This document shows, piece after piece, positions 6,601 to 12,331 of a stretch of 12,331 bases of DNA. A model generated the notes under the pieces. That model made no database searches. It had not been told where the DNA came from and worked only from the letters and a program-made list of their open reading frames with translations. Origin of the DNA: an uncultured Atopobium sp. (GTDB lineage Bacteria > Actinomycetota > Coriobacteriia > Coriobacteriales > Atopobiaceae); assembly GCA_937990665.1 (NCBI GenBank), contig CALKRF010000145.1:1-12331 (forward strand), in the 5' to 3' direction. A program made the position numbers and the translations under genes. Numbering within the stretch: the first letter of the stretch is position 1; each line of letters begins with the position of its first letter.

Positions 6601-8485
6601 AGTAACCTCCTTGCGAGAGGTTGTCGGTCTTTGTGGCGCTGGCTCGCGCGTCGCCAGAGTTGGTCGGCAATGCAGCAACCAGCGTATCTACCAGCTCAGA
6701 TAAGGTCAGGGGTTCTCCCAGGTTGATTCCCGTAGCGTGGGACAGACGTTGCGCCCAAACAAGCGCATGGGGAATACCCAGTCCAAGCTCCTGGAATTCT
6801 GCCTCTGAGAAATGAGTAAATGTTTGTTGTGGCGAGCCTGAAAAAACCAGGTCACCCTCATGAAGCACGATAATCTGGTCGGTTTCTGCCGCATCCTCCA
6901 TCGAGTGCGTGAGCTCAATGACGGTGCAGCCGTCCTCAAGAACGGCGTTGATAATTTTTCTGAGCTCAGAGCAATAGTAGGGATCAAGTCCGCTGGTAGG
7001 CTCATCGAGTACAAGCACCTTTGGATGCATAGCAATAACGCCTGCAAGTGCGCAAAGTCTCTGCTGACCACCAGAAAGCTCAAAAGGAGATGCGTCTGCC
7101 TTGTGGGAAAGTCCCACAAGTTCCAGAGCAGCATTCACAGCACTTGTTACATCGCAGGCAGAAAGGCCCAGGTTAGTGGGGCCAAATGCCACGTCTTCTG
7201 CAACCGTTTGTGCAAAAAGTTGGCGCTCCGGTCGCTGCATGACGTAGCCAACAATGCCGTGCAGCTGTCTTTGATTTTTCTTCTGTCGAGTATCCAAACC
7301 AGTTACACAGAGGCTGCCGGCGTCAGGCGTATCAAGTGCGCAAATCAAGCGCGCCAGGGTAGATTTTCCTGAACCAGTGGAGCCAATCACGGCAACATGC
7401 GAGCCTTTTTGCACGTCAACGGAGATATTTTTGAGCACAGGCTTCTGGTACGAGAACGTCACGTCCCGCACAGAAACTGCTGCTGGTTCGGACACGCTGT
7501 CGGCTGTAGCCACGCCGTCACAACCCGCGACCATCGCGTCGCAGCTTCCAGCCACGCCGCCCTTCTCGCCTCGCGACCCCGTGGCGAGAAGCTCCGTCAG
7601 CTCGTCAAGCACGCGCTGAGCCGAAGGTGATTTGCACACGACAACTCCACGGTTGTTGAGCGCATGCGCTACCTGATAGGCAAACGGCTCTTCAAGATGC
7701 AGGCATTCAACTAGCTCGTGCTGCTCAAAGAGGGCTTCAGGTGTTCCCTCAAACGCCACGCGACCGTCGTCTAAGGCAATAACGTGGTCAGCAGAAACCA
7801 CTTCGTCCATGAAATGCGTTACATGAACGATAGTCTTTCCAGCTGCACGGAGTTTCTCGACAAGCCCCATAACGTTATTTCTATGAACAACGTCAAGAGC
7901 TGCGGAAGGTTCGTCAAGAATCAGGATTTGCGGCTTCATGACCAGCGCGCCCGAGATGGCCACGCGCTGCTGCTGACCGCCCGAGAGCATCTGCGGATTT
8001 TCAGACGCAAATTCCGTAAGAGAACCAAGTTTGATCTGCTCTTCTACCAGCGACGTTATTTGATTGCTGGGCACCTGAAGGTTCTCCGGACCAAAGGCAA
8101 TATCGTCTGCGACCACGCTACAGATAATCTGGTCCTCAGGATTTTGAAAGACCAGTCCAAGCTGTGAGCGAATGGTCTTGTATGCCTCAAAGTCAACCTG
8201 GCCGTCATTGACAACGGTGGTTCCCAAAAAGGTAACAGTTCCCTCGTCAGGGGCGGTAAGGCCAGAGAGAATTGAAGCAACCGTGGACTTGCCCGAACCG
8301 TTTGCACCAACAATACAGGTACGTTTTCCTGTGGGAATAGAGAACGAGACATGGTCTAAGGCAACCAGACCTTTTGCGTATACAAAGGTCACGTCCGAAA
8401 GCGTTGCAGCTACAGGCAGATTCTGAGTTTGTGCGGTGCTTTCAGACGTGTATAAATCGGAGGAATTGTTACCCAGGTTACTCAC
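6590..8485 (-). CDS. ecfA: ECF transporter ATPase, two ABC domains fused (EcfA1-EcfA2)
   Basis: This subunit hydrolyses ATP to drive vitamin uptake; most ECF transporters use two separate ATPases, here joined in one 631-residue chain. Domain 1: Walker A GANGSGKST (60-68), Q-loop FQNPEDQ, signature LSGGQQQR (167-174), Walker B ILILDEP (187-193), H-loop His224. Domain 2: Walker A GSTGSGKST (368-376), Q-loop MQRPERQLFAQTV, signature LSGGQQR (470-476), Walker B VLVLDEP (490-496), His527. All catalytic parts are present in both halves. A Gly/Ala/Ser-rich linker (about 300-335) separates them, and its DNA carries a 9-base inverted repeat. The start is less sure: GTG at 8485 overlaps the ribU stop by eight bases and has only a weak GAGAG upstream; the longer ATG (8557) would run deep into ribU. 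The first 25 or so residues before the domain are unconserved in appearance. Confidence 0.92.
   Translation of the reverse strand: MSNLGNNSSDLYTSESTAQTQNLPVAATLSDVTFVYAKGLVALDHVSFSIPTGKRTCIVGANGSGKSTVASILSGLTAPDEGTVTFLGTTVVNDGQVDFEAYKTIRSQLGLVFQNPEDQIICSVVADDIAFGPENLQVPSNQITSLVEEQIKLGSLTEFASENPQMLSGGQQQRVAISGALVMKPQILILDEPSAALDVVHRNNVMGLVEKLRAAGKTIVHVTHFMDEVVSADHVIALDDGRVAFEGTPEALFEQHELVECLHLEEPFAYQVAHALNNRGVVVCKSPSAQRVLDELTELLATGSRGEKGGVAGSCDAMVAGCDGVATADSVSEPAAVSVRDVTFSYQKPVLKNISVDVQKGSHVAVIGSTGSGKSTLARLICALDTPDAGSLCVTGLDTRQKKNQRQLHGIVGYVMQRPERQLFAQTVAEDVAFGPTNLGLSACDVTSAVNAALELVGLSHKADASPFELSGGQQRLCALAGVIAMHPKVLVLDEPTSGLDPYYCSELRKIINAVLEDGCTVIELTHSMEDAAETDQIIVLHEGDLVFSGSPQQTFTHFSEAEFQELGLGIPHALVWAQRLSHATGINLGEPLTLSELVDTLVAALPTNSGDARASATKTDNLSQGGYYGA
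6606..6612 (-). promoter_or_regulatory. Strong ribosome-binding site of ecfT
   Basis: AAGGAGG lies five bases before the ATG at 6600, inside the last codons of the ATPase gene. This is the strongest ribosome site in the window and decides the ecfT start. Confidence 0.85.
7562..7591. repeat. Inverted repeat in the EcfA interdomain linker
   Basis: CTTCTCGCC (7562-7570) and GGCGAGAAG (7583-7591) form a perfect 9-base-pair palindrome around a 12-base centre. In the protein it encodes part of LLATGSRGEKGG. The arm shares the octamer GGCGAGAA with the intergenic TGGCGAGAAACCC motif, but that octamer also arises simply from Gly-Glu-Lys codons, so the link is suggestive only. Confidence 0.5.
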
Positions 8486-9065
8486 CGTTTTTGATGCTCT
8501 CAAAGAGTGAGGTAGCTGAGCGCATGATAACAACAAAGATAATGCTGTTAATAGCAACCTTCACCACGTTAAAGGGGAGAAGTGCTGGAACAATCAGTCC
8601 GCTTACTGCTTCTACACTCATGCCGGTGTAGATTGGAGTAACTACGAGGTTACCCAGAATGCAGGCAACAACACTGACGACGCTACCCACAATGAGGGCA
8701 AGTACCAGCTGCTTAATCTTCTCAGAACGGTTATACACAATCAGCGAGACAGGCAAAACGTAGCTAAGCGTTGCCAGGATTGCCATGATAGTGCCGTAAA
8801 TTCCGGACTCCGTGGTGAGGTGCAGAAGGTAGGGAAGCACCGAGACAATCGCCCCCGCGGCAGGGCCAAAAGCTACGCCTGCGAGCAGGGCAAAGACGCC
8901 CGATGGATCGTACTTCAAAAACGTCATGCCTGGGATGAGCGGGAACTGAAGCACCATGGTGCTGATTGCAGCAGCTGCACAAAGCATGGCTAGAATAGCA
9001 ATTCTCTTGGTGGACCAGCCGTTAGAAGATGCGGTTGTTGCGTGGGTTGAGTGGGATGAAGCCAT
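8478..9065 (-). CDS. ribU: Riboflavin ECF transporter substrate-binding subunit RibU
   Basis: This integral membrane protein binds riboflavin and gives the ECF transporter its specificity. The 195-residue protein has a hydrophilic N-terminus of about 20 residues and then about six hydrophobic segments. RibU features include FPLIPGMTFLKYDPSG (41-56), the AFGPAAGAIVSVLPYLLHL run (65-83) and LLPFNVVKVAINSII near the end. The FMN riboswitch just upstream independently supports riboflavin as substrate. An in-frame ATG at 9086 exists but lies inside the conserved GGATG of the riboswitch; the ATG at 9065 follows GGAG with six bases spacing and is preferred. It heads the ribU-ecfA-ecfT operon, so this cell has a dedicated riboflavin importer rather than RibU relying on a distant shared ECF module. 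Confidence 0.93.
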   Translation of the reverse strand: MASSHSTHATTASSNGWSTKRIAILAMLCAAAAISTMVLQFPLIPGMTFLKYDPSGVFALLAGVAFGPAAGAIVSVLPYLLHLTTESGIYGTIMAILATLSYVLPVSLIVYNRSEKIKQLVLALIVGSVVSVVACILGNLVVTPIYTGMSVEAVSGLIVPALLPFNVVKVAINSIIFVVIMRSATSLFESIKNGE

Positions 9066-9074
9066 AAAAGTCTC

Positions 9075-9232
9075 CGTTTCTGACATCCGGACTGTACCGT
9101 TGGTCCTGGACTTTAACCAGGTTAACCGCCTTTGCGGGTCGCGGACTTGATGGCTCTTTGAGCTAGGTTGTTACAGACCCTAAAGCTCGGCCACCTTACC
9201 ACCAGTAGGTAATTGCAACCATTTCTGAAACA
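9075..9232 (-). ncRNA. FMN riboswitch (RFN element)
   Basis: Hallmarks on the coding strand, in order: a closing stem UGUUUC (9227-9232) with GAAACG (9075-9080); a hairpin with loop UGCAAUU; ACUGGUGGUAAG, matching the ACCGGCGGUA consensus; AGUCCGCGA, matching AGCCCGCGA; and ACCAACGGUACAGUCCGGAUG-type 3' sequence, the most conserved RFN segment. The 5' part is atypical: the usual GGGGCAGGGUG is replaced by GAAAUGGUUG, with the small stem kept by a compensating ACC. The ribU ribosome site GGAG (9072-9075) touches the closing stem and the start codon is about ten bases on. FMN binding probably blocks translation directly; there is no room for a terminator. Confidence 0.93.
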
Positions 9233-9243
9233 TATCGGTAAGT

Positions 9244-9249
9244 ACTATA
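9244..9249 (-). promoter_or_regulatory. -10 box of the ribU operon promoter
   Basis: TGCTATAGT gives an extended -10 (TATAGT preceded by TGn) ending 12 bases before the riboswitch closing stem. Transcription would then start almost exactly at the riboswitch. The -35 region (GTGTTA at 17 bases) is weak, as is common with extended -10 promoters. Confidence 0.6.
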
Positions 9250-9404
9250 GCAGAGTTAACGGCTGATAACACGTAAAAGAAGATGGACATTTATTCGATA
9301 GAGATGAGAGATAAGCCCAAAAAACCCGATAGAAACATAAAAACATTTTGCGACATTAGGCGTTTATCTTCCTCGACTCCACTTTTTTCTCGCTTGCGAT
9401 AAAC
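9250..9404. other. Divergent control region between ribU operon and murB
   Basis: The ribU-operon and murB transcripts leave in opposite directions from this AT-rich stretch. Apart from the two promoters at its edges, nothing recognisable was seen; a minus-strand open frame over it runs against murB and is rejected. Confidence 0.5.
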
Positions 9405-9410
9405 TATAAA
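9405..9410 (+). promoter_or_regulatory. Candidate -10 box of murB
   Basis: TATAAA lies 27 bases before the murB ATG; GATAAA (9398-9403) is an alternative. No good -35 is visible, only a T-run (9383-9388). A strong AAGGAG ribosome site follows at 9423-9428, with murB starting at 9437. Confidence 0.4.
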
Positions 9411-9436
9411 AAGTAACTTACTAAGGAGCGTGTTAC

Positions 9437-10363
9437 ATGCCTGAAAGTGGCTATGACTTACAAAGCCTGGCCGGAAAGCTTTGCTCGATTGTTGGAGAAG
9501 AGAACGTCCTGGTAGACGAGCCAATGAGCGAGCACACCACTTTTAAAGTGGGTGGACCTGCGGATCTCTATGTCATCCCTGATGACCCCGATGAGGTTAA
9601 AGAGATTCTCCTTGCGGTCAAAGCCGCAGAAGCTCCTTATTTTATTCTTGGCTACGGCTCTGACCTGCTTGTTTCTGATGCGGGATATCGCGGCGTCATA
9701 ATTGCTATTGCCGATGGACTTACCGGCGTAAGCATCGACGATACCGAGATGACCTGCCAGGCTGGTGTCGGCCTTAAAGAGGCGTCCGAGATGGCCTGTG
9801 AGCTGGACCTTTCTGGACTGGAGTTTGCGTGCGGCATCCCAGGCTCTGTGGGTGGCGCATGCTTCATGAACGCGGGCGCTTACGATGGCTGCATCGCTGA
9901 CGTGCTCAAATCCGTTCGCGTTCTTCTCGCCGACGGCACCTTTGCTACGCTGGACGCATCCGAGCTTGACCTGGGATATCGTCATAGCAGAATTGCCGAT
10001 GAGGGCATGATTGTGCTTTCCGCCACGTTTAATCTTCATCGCGCAGATAGCGAGAAGATCCGTGAAAAGATGGAAGAGTTCACGCGTGCACGTGAGGAAA
10101 AGCAGCCTCTTGAGCTGCCTTCCGCTGGTTCAACCTTCAAGCGTCCCGAGGGTCACTTTGTAGGTAAGCTTGTTACCGATGCTGGTCTTAAGGGCTATCG
10201 CTTTGGCGGTGCTGGTGTTTCCGATAAGCATGCTGGTTTTGTGGTTAACTACGATAATGCCACTGCTGCAGAGGTCCATGCAGTTATTGAGCATGTTCAA
10301 GCCGAGGTCAAGCGTCAGTTTGATGTAGAGCTTCACCCCGAGGTAAGGTTTCTCGGGGAGTAG
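9437..10363 (+). CDS. murB: UDP-N-acetylenolpyruvoylglucosamine reductase
   Basis: This FAD enzyme reduces UDP-GlcNAc-enolpyruvate to UDP-MurNAc with NADPH, the second committed step of peptidoglycan precursor synthesis. The 308-residue protein fits the shorter type II MurB. The FAD-binding half has TTFKVGGPAD (34-43), LGYGSDLLVSD (71-81) and GLEFACGIPGSVGGACFMNAGAY (from 127). The C-terminal half has YRHSRI (181-186), the proton-donor Ser232 in AGSTFKRP, KHAGFVVNY (264-272) and the catalytic Glu302 in HPEVRF. The Asn usual in GxGSNLL is Asp76 here. AAGGAG precedes the ATG. The gene is alone on the plus strand, divergent from the riboflavin operon and convergent with pfk. Confidence 0.96.
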   Translation: MPESGYDLQSLAGKLCSIVGEENVLVDEPMSEHTTFKVGGPADLYVIPDDPDEVKEILLAVKAAEAPYFILGYGSDLLVSDAGYRGVIIAIADGLTGVSIDDTEMTCQAGVGLKEASEMACELDLSGLEFACGIPGSVGGACFMNAGAYDGCIADVLKSVRVLLADGTFATLDASELDLGYRHSRIADEGMIVLSATFNLHRADSEKIREKMEEFTRAREEKQPLELPSAGSTFKRPEGHFVGKLVTDAGLKGYRFGGAGVSDKHAGFVVNYDNATAAEVHAVIEHVQAEVKRQFDVELHPEVRFLGE

Positions 10364-10383
10364 TGAGCTACGTACCACGGTTC

Positions 10384-10417
10384 GCACGCGTCCGCACGGA
10401 TCGCACGTGTCTGCACG
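10384..10417. repeat. GCACG repeated at about 10-base period
   Basis: GCACG occurs at 10384, 10394, 10403 and 10413 in the 79-base gap between the convergent murB and pfk stops. No hairpin followed by a T-run is seen there for either gene, so termination may use another mechanism. The repeat may be chance in a GC-rich stretch. Confidence 0.45.
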
Positions 10418-10442
10418 GTACTGCCGCGTCCACAACGAATCG

Positions 10443-11750
10443 CTACGATAACTCCGCAAGAAAACGAGGGAGTCCGTCGGTGGAAACCGGCTCCTCCATG
10501 CCCGCGACAAGAGGACGCAGGTATGTCAGAGCAGCGTCGGTAACGTTGAAGCCGTCCTTGGAAATCATTTCTCGAGGTACAAGCTTTACCTTGTTAGCAA
10601 CCTCGGCGACAGGGGTGGTGCGAATCTCCGTAACGTATGGGACATCCGAAATTCGGTGAACGCCAACCATAACGCCCGTTTTACCTTGGAGAACAGCCTC
10701 AACTCCCGCGGCGCCGAGCGCCTCTGCCTCGTCCAAGTCAACTTTACTAGCAGCGTGCGAAGCACAGCGCTGCAGCGTATTAAGCTCAATGCCGCGAGAC
10801 TTTACGCCCAGCTGATTCTTAGCCAGCTGCGACAAGTATGCCGCTGTTCCAGACTGCGCTGCAAGGTGACCAAACGTGTCAATTGCAACAGATTTTGCAT
10901 CAAAAAGGAAACTACCATCTGCATGATGGACACCCTCGCTGACGACTACAATCACGTTGTTTTTCTCGCGAAGTCGCTGTTCAATGGCCGAAAGTAGTGC
11001 ATGCTCATCAAGAGGAATCTCTGGCAGGAGCACAAAATCCGGAGCAGTTCCGCAAATATCTTGCGCCAGCGCTCCGGCTGCCGTGAGCCAGCCAGCGTCA
11101 CGACCCATGGCCTCGATAAACGTTACATTTTTGCTGTTGTAGACGCCGCCGTCGCGGGTGAGCTCGGCGGTTACGGATGCGACGAATCGCGCCGCACTAC
11201 CAAAACCGGGGGTGTGATCAGTACCTTCGAGGTCGTTGTCGATGGTTTTTGGCACGCCGACAACACGAACGGAGCTTTTTACCTGGGCAAAGTAGCGAGA
11301 CAGCTTGTCTGTGGTGTCCATGGAATCGTTGCCGCCGATGTACAGCACGGCGTCTACCTGGTATTTCTTGAGCTGCGCATCAATCTGCTGGTAGATTGGG
11401 GAGGTTTCCGCGGGTTCTGAGCTGGCAGCAAGTTCCGGCAGCTTAAAGCGGCAGCTGCCCAACCAGCTCGATGGCGTTTTTCTTAGGAGCTGGAGGTTCT
11501 TCTCGCCAGGATTTGTGGTAGCTTGTTCGGACGCTTCCGGTTCAGATGCTGTGAGTTCAAGCACCTCCGTCAGGTCAACAACCTTGCCCTCAAGAAACCC
11601 CTGAATTCCGTTGCGCATCCCGAGCACGCGAAGACCCTGGGCGTGAGCTGCGCGAACAACGCCCGCAAGCGACGCATTGATGGCCGCGGTTGGTCCGCCC
11701 GACTGTCCGACCAGGATTGTGCGGATTGCGTGCTCTGATGTGGTGTTCAT
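10443..11750 (-). CDS. pfp: 6-phosphofructokinase, probably diphosphate-dependent
   Basis: This enzyme phosphorylates fructose 6-phosphate to fructose 1,6-bisphosphate in glycolysis. Residues point to diphosphate rather than ATP as donor: the nucleotide loop reads GGNDS (139-143), with Asp142 where ATP enzymes have Gly, and PKTIDND (167-173) has Lys168 where ATP enzymes have Gly. Other family motifs are GQSGGP (15-20), TDHTPGFGSAA (177-187) and MGRDAGW (215-221). At 435 residues it is somewhat long because of two acidic, Ala/Ser/Glu-rich stretches (about 66-84 and 107-118) around the conserved LLRKTPSSWLGSCR. The donor remains inference; Asn141 in place of the usual Asp is noted. The ATG at 11750 has GAGG with good spacing. 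Confidence 0.9.
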   Translation of the reverse strand: MNTTSEHAIRTILVGQSGGPTAAINASLAGVVRAAHAQGLRVLGMRNGIQGFLEGKVVDLTEVLELTASEPEASEQATTNPGEKNLQLLRKTPSSWLGSCRFKLPELAASSEPAETSPIYQQIDAQLKKYQVDAVLYIGGNDSMDTTDKLSRYFAQVKSSVRVVGVPKTIDNDLEGTDHTPGFGSAARFVASVTAELTRDGGVYNSKNVTFIEAMGRDAGWLTAAGALAQDICGTAPDFVLLPEIPLDEHALLSAIEQRLREKNNVIVVVSEGVHHADGSFLFDAKSVAIDTFGHLAAQSGTAAYLSQLAKNQLGVKSRGIELNTLQRCASHAASKVDLDEAEALGAAGVEAVLQGKTGVMVGVHRISDVPYVTEIRTTPVAEVANKVKLVPREMISKDGFNVTDAALTYLRPLVAGMEEPVSTDGLPRFLAELS

Positions 11751-11783
11751 GGGCGCCTCGGATTCTCGAGAGTTGACGTATCA

Positions 11784-11789
11784 AGTATA
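11784..11789 (-). promoter_or_regulatory. Candidate -10 box of the phosphofructokinase gene
   Basis: TATACT lies 34 bases before the start codon on the coding strand, in the same GTATACTT context as the galE -10 box. No convincing -35 is seen. Confidence 0.4.
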
Positions 11790-11988
11790 CCCGCGGCAGG
11801 AGGCTACTGCGTCAGTGAGACGCCGTGAGAATAAAGTGATTTTCCTTAATAAATCGTAAGAGCTGCGGTGTTGTTATATCGGCTGATAGGGGGTTGGCAA
11901 GAATCTGCAGATAAAGTGGAGCTTGATGGATCGGATGCGTTGTGAAATGGCTTAGACAATGTGATTTGAACTCATCTGTGTTTGTTCA

Positions 11989-12034
11989 ATTCATATTTAT
12001 GCATAAGTGCTGTCTTATATACATAATTATGAAT
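11989..12034. repeat. Long AT-rich hairpin or cruciform
   Basis: ATTCATATTTATG (11989-12001) pairs with CATAATTATGAAT (12022-12034) at 12 of 13 positions. Inside them ATAAG and CTTAT add five more pairs around a six-base loop. The whole 46-base palindrome has no flanking gene that it would terminate; it could be an operator, a cruciform or a structured RNA element. Confidence 0.65.
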
Positions 12035-12080
12035 GAAGATATATCAAAGATTTAATTACCCTAAATTTCAGGGTTAAGCA

Positions 12081-12211
12081 AACACACCTAAGTCAGATAA
12101 TCTGCAAAATCAAAGGTGAAAAACACATCTAATGAAGATATTCTGCATGAGATGAGCGTTTTAGGCGGCATGTATAGGCATTTTCAGCAGATTATCTGAC
12201 ATAGGTGTGTT
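12081..12211. repeat. Array cluster 3: two direct units and one inverted unit
   Basis: A 25-base unit starting AACACACCTA and ending CAGATAATCTGC lies at 12081-12105. A diverged direct copy is at 12122-12146 (20 of 25 bases) and a near-perfect inverted copy at 12187-12211 (24 of 25). The word CAGATAATCTG is itself a palindrome. The first unit continues AAAATCAAAGG and the second reaches TTTTAGGC, echoing the (T)CAGGC tags of arrays 1 and 2. Units here converge instead of diverging. It is probably a third member of the same repeat family, with its own word. Confidence 0.7.
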
Positions 12212-12275
12212 CGAGCGTTCCGAAGCTAGACACGAACGCGCTTTTAAGAGTCTGTTCCCATTAAGTCACCGCACG

Positions 12276-12288
12276 TGGCGAGAAACCC
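12276..12288 (+). repeat. TGGCGAGAAACCC motif, copy D
   Basis: Exact 13-base core, about 65 bases right of array cluster 3, followed by ACAGGTCTCGCAGC, which partly matches the CACTCGCA extension of copy A. Its presence beside the third cluster repeats the association seen at 1231-1715. Confidence 0.75.
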
Positions 12289-12331
12289 ACAGGTCTCGCA
12301 GCCGTTCTCGGCCCGCGCCGCGCTCGCACCC

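Larger units (their letters stand above)
11751..12331. other. Gene-free region at the right end, AT-rich in its middle
   Basis: No credible gene is seen. The part next to pfk holds its promoter. From about 11860 to 12210 the sequence is clearly more AT-rich than the genes and dense in inverted repeats: TTGAAC/GTTCAA (11966-11971, 11984-11989), a long hairpin (11989-12034), ACCCT/AGGGT (12058-12074) and array cluster 3 (12081-12211). The last 90 bases return to high GC and hold copy D of the TGGCGAGAAACCC motif. The longest small frame in the AT-rich part codes for 18 residues without a ribosome site. Confidence 0.7.

Noticed and set aside
6601..6678. ecfT starting 26 codons earlier
   Set aside because: The extra residues are hydrophilic and unlike EcfT, and AAGGAGG is placed for the ATG at 6600.
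9066..9086. ribU starting seven codons earlier at 9086
   Set aside because: That ATG is part of the conserved GGAUG of the FMN riboswitch and has no ribosome site; the ATG at 9065 has one.
12002..12058. An 18-codon small gene starting near 12000
   Set aside because: It overlaps the hairpin, has no ribosome site and no support beyond being open.

Overview
The window looks like part of the chromosome of a moderate-GC Gram-positive anaerobe. The mix of genes (a clostridial-type fused PurL, a diphosphate-type phosphofructokinase, a fused two-domain EcfA ATPase and an FMN-riboswitch-controlled riboflavin transporter) points tentatively to the Coriobacteriia, perhaps the Atopobium/Lancefieldella group. 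This placement is inference; there is no rRNA marker.

Layout, left to right. (1) 1-93, minus: the first codons of an unidentified gene directly behind galE. (2) 101-1156, minus: galE, UDP-glucose 4-epimerase. (3) 1157-1908: a 750-base gene-free region full of repeats. It holds two arrays built on one plan, each with one inverted and three direct units at about 31-base period. They are bracketed by an 18-base perfect inverted repeat and followed by the likely purL terminator and a small GC-rich repeat. (4) 1909-5664, minus: purL, purine synthesis. (5) 5806-9065, minus: ribU, a fused ecfA1-ecfA2 and ecfT, with overlapping genes, preceded by an FMN riboswitch (9075-9232) and a promoter. This is a complete self-contained riboflavin importer under feedback control. 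(6) 9437-10363, plus: murB, peptidoglycan precursor synthesis, divergent from the riboflavin operon. (7) 10443-11750, minus: a diphosphate-type 6-phosphofructokinase, convergent with murB. (8) 11751-12331: a gene-free, partly AT-rich region with a long hairpin, a third cluster of array-like units and a fourth copy of the bracketing repeat.

The genes are ordinary housekeeping functions (sugar nucleotide, purine, vitamin uptake, cell wall, glycolysis). The unusual content is between them. Two gene-free regions about 10 kb apart carry one family of short repeats. A unit consists of an 'address' word starting around CAGA, then a fixed distance, then a (T)CAGGC tag. Words are identical or nearly so within an array but differ between arrays, and one inverted copy always accompanies the direct copies. 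A short motif, TGGCGAGAAACCC, occurs beside both regions. I do not recognise this as a described element.

Four gene starts were placed downstream of the longest open frame (purL 5664, ecfT 6600, ecfA 8485, ribU 9065), using ribosome-binding sites, gene overlap or the riboswitch.
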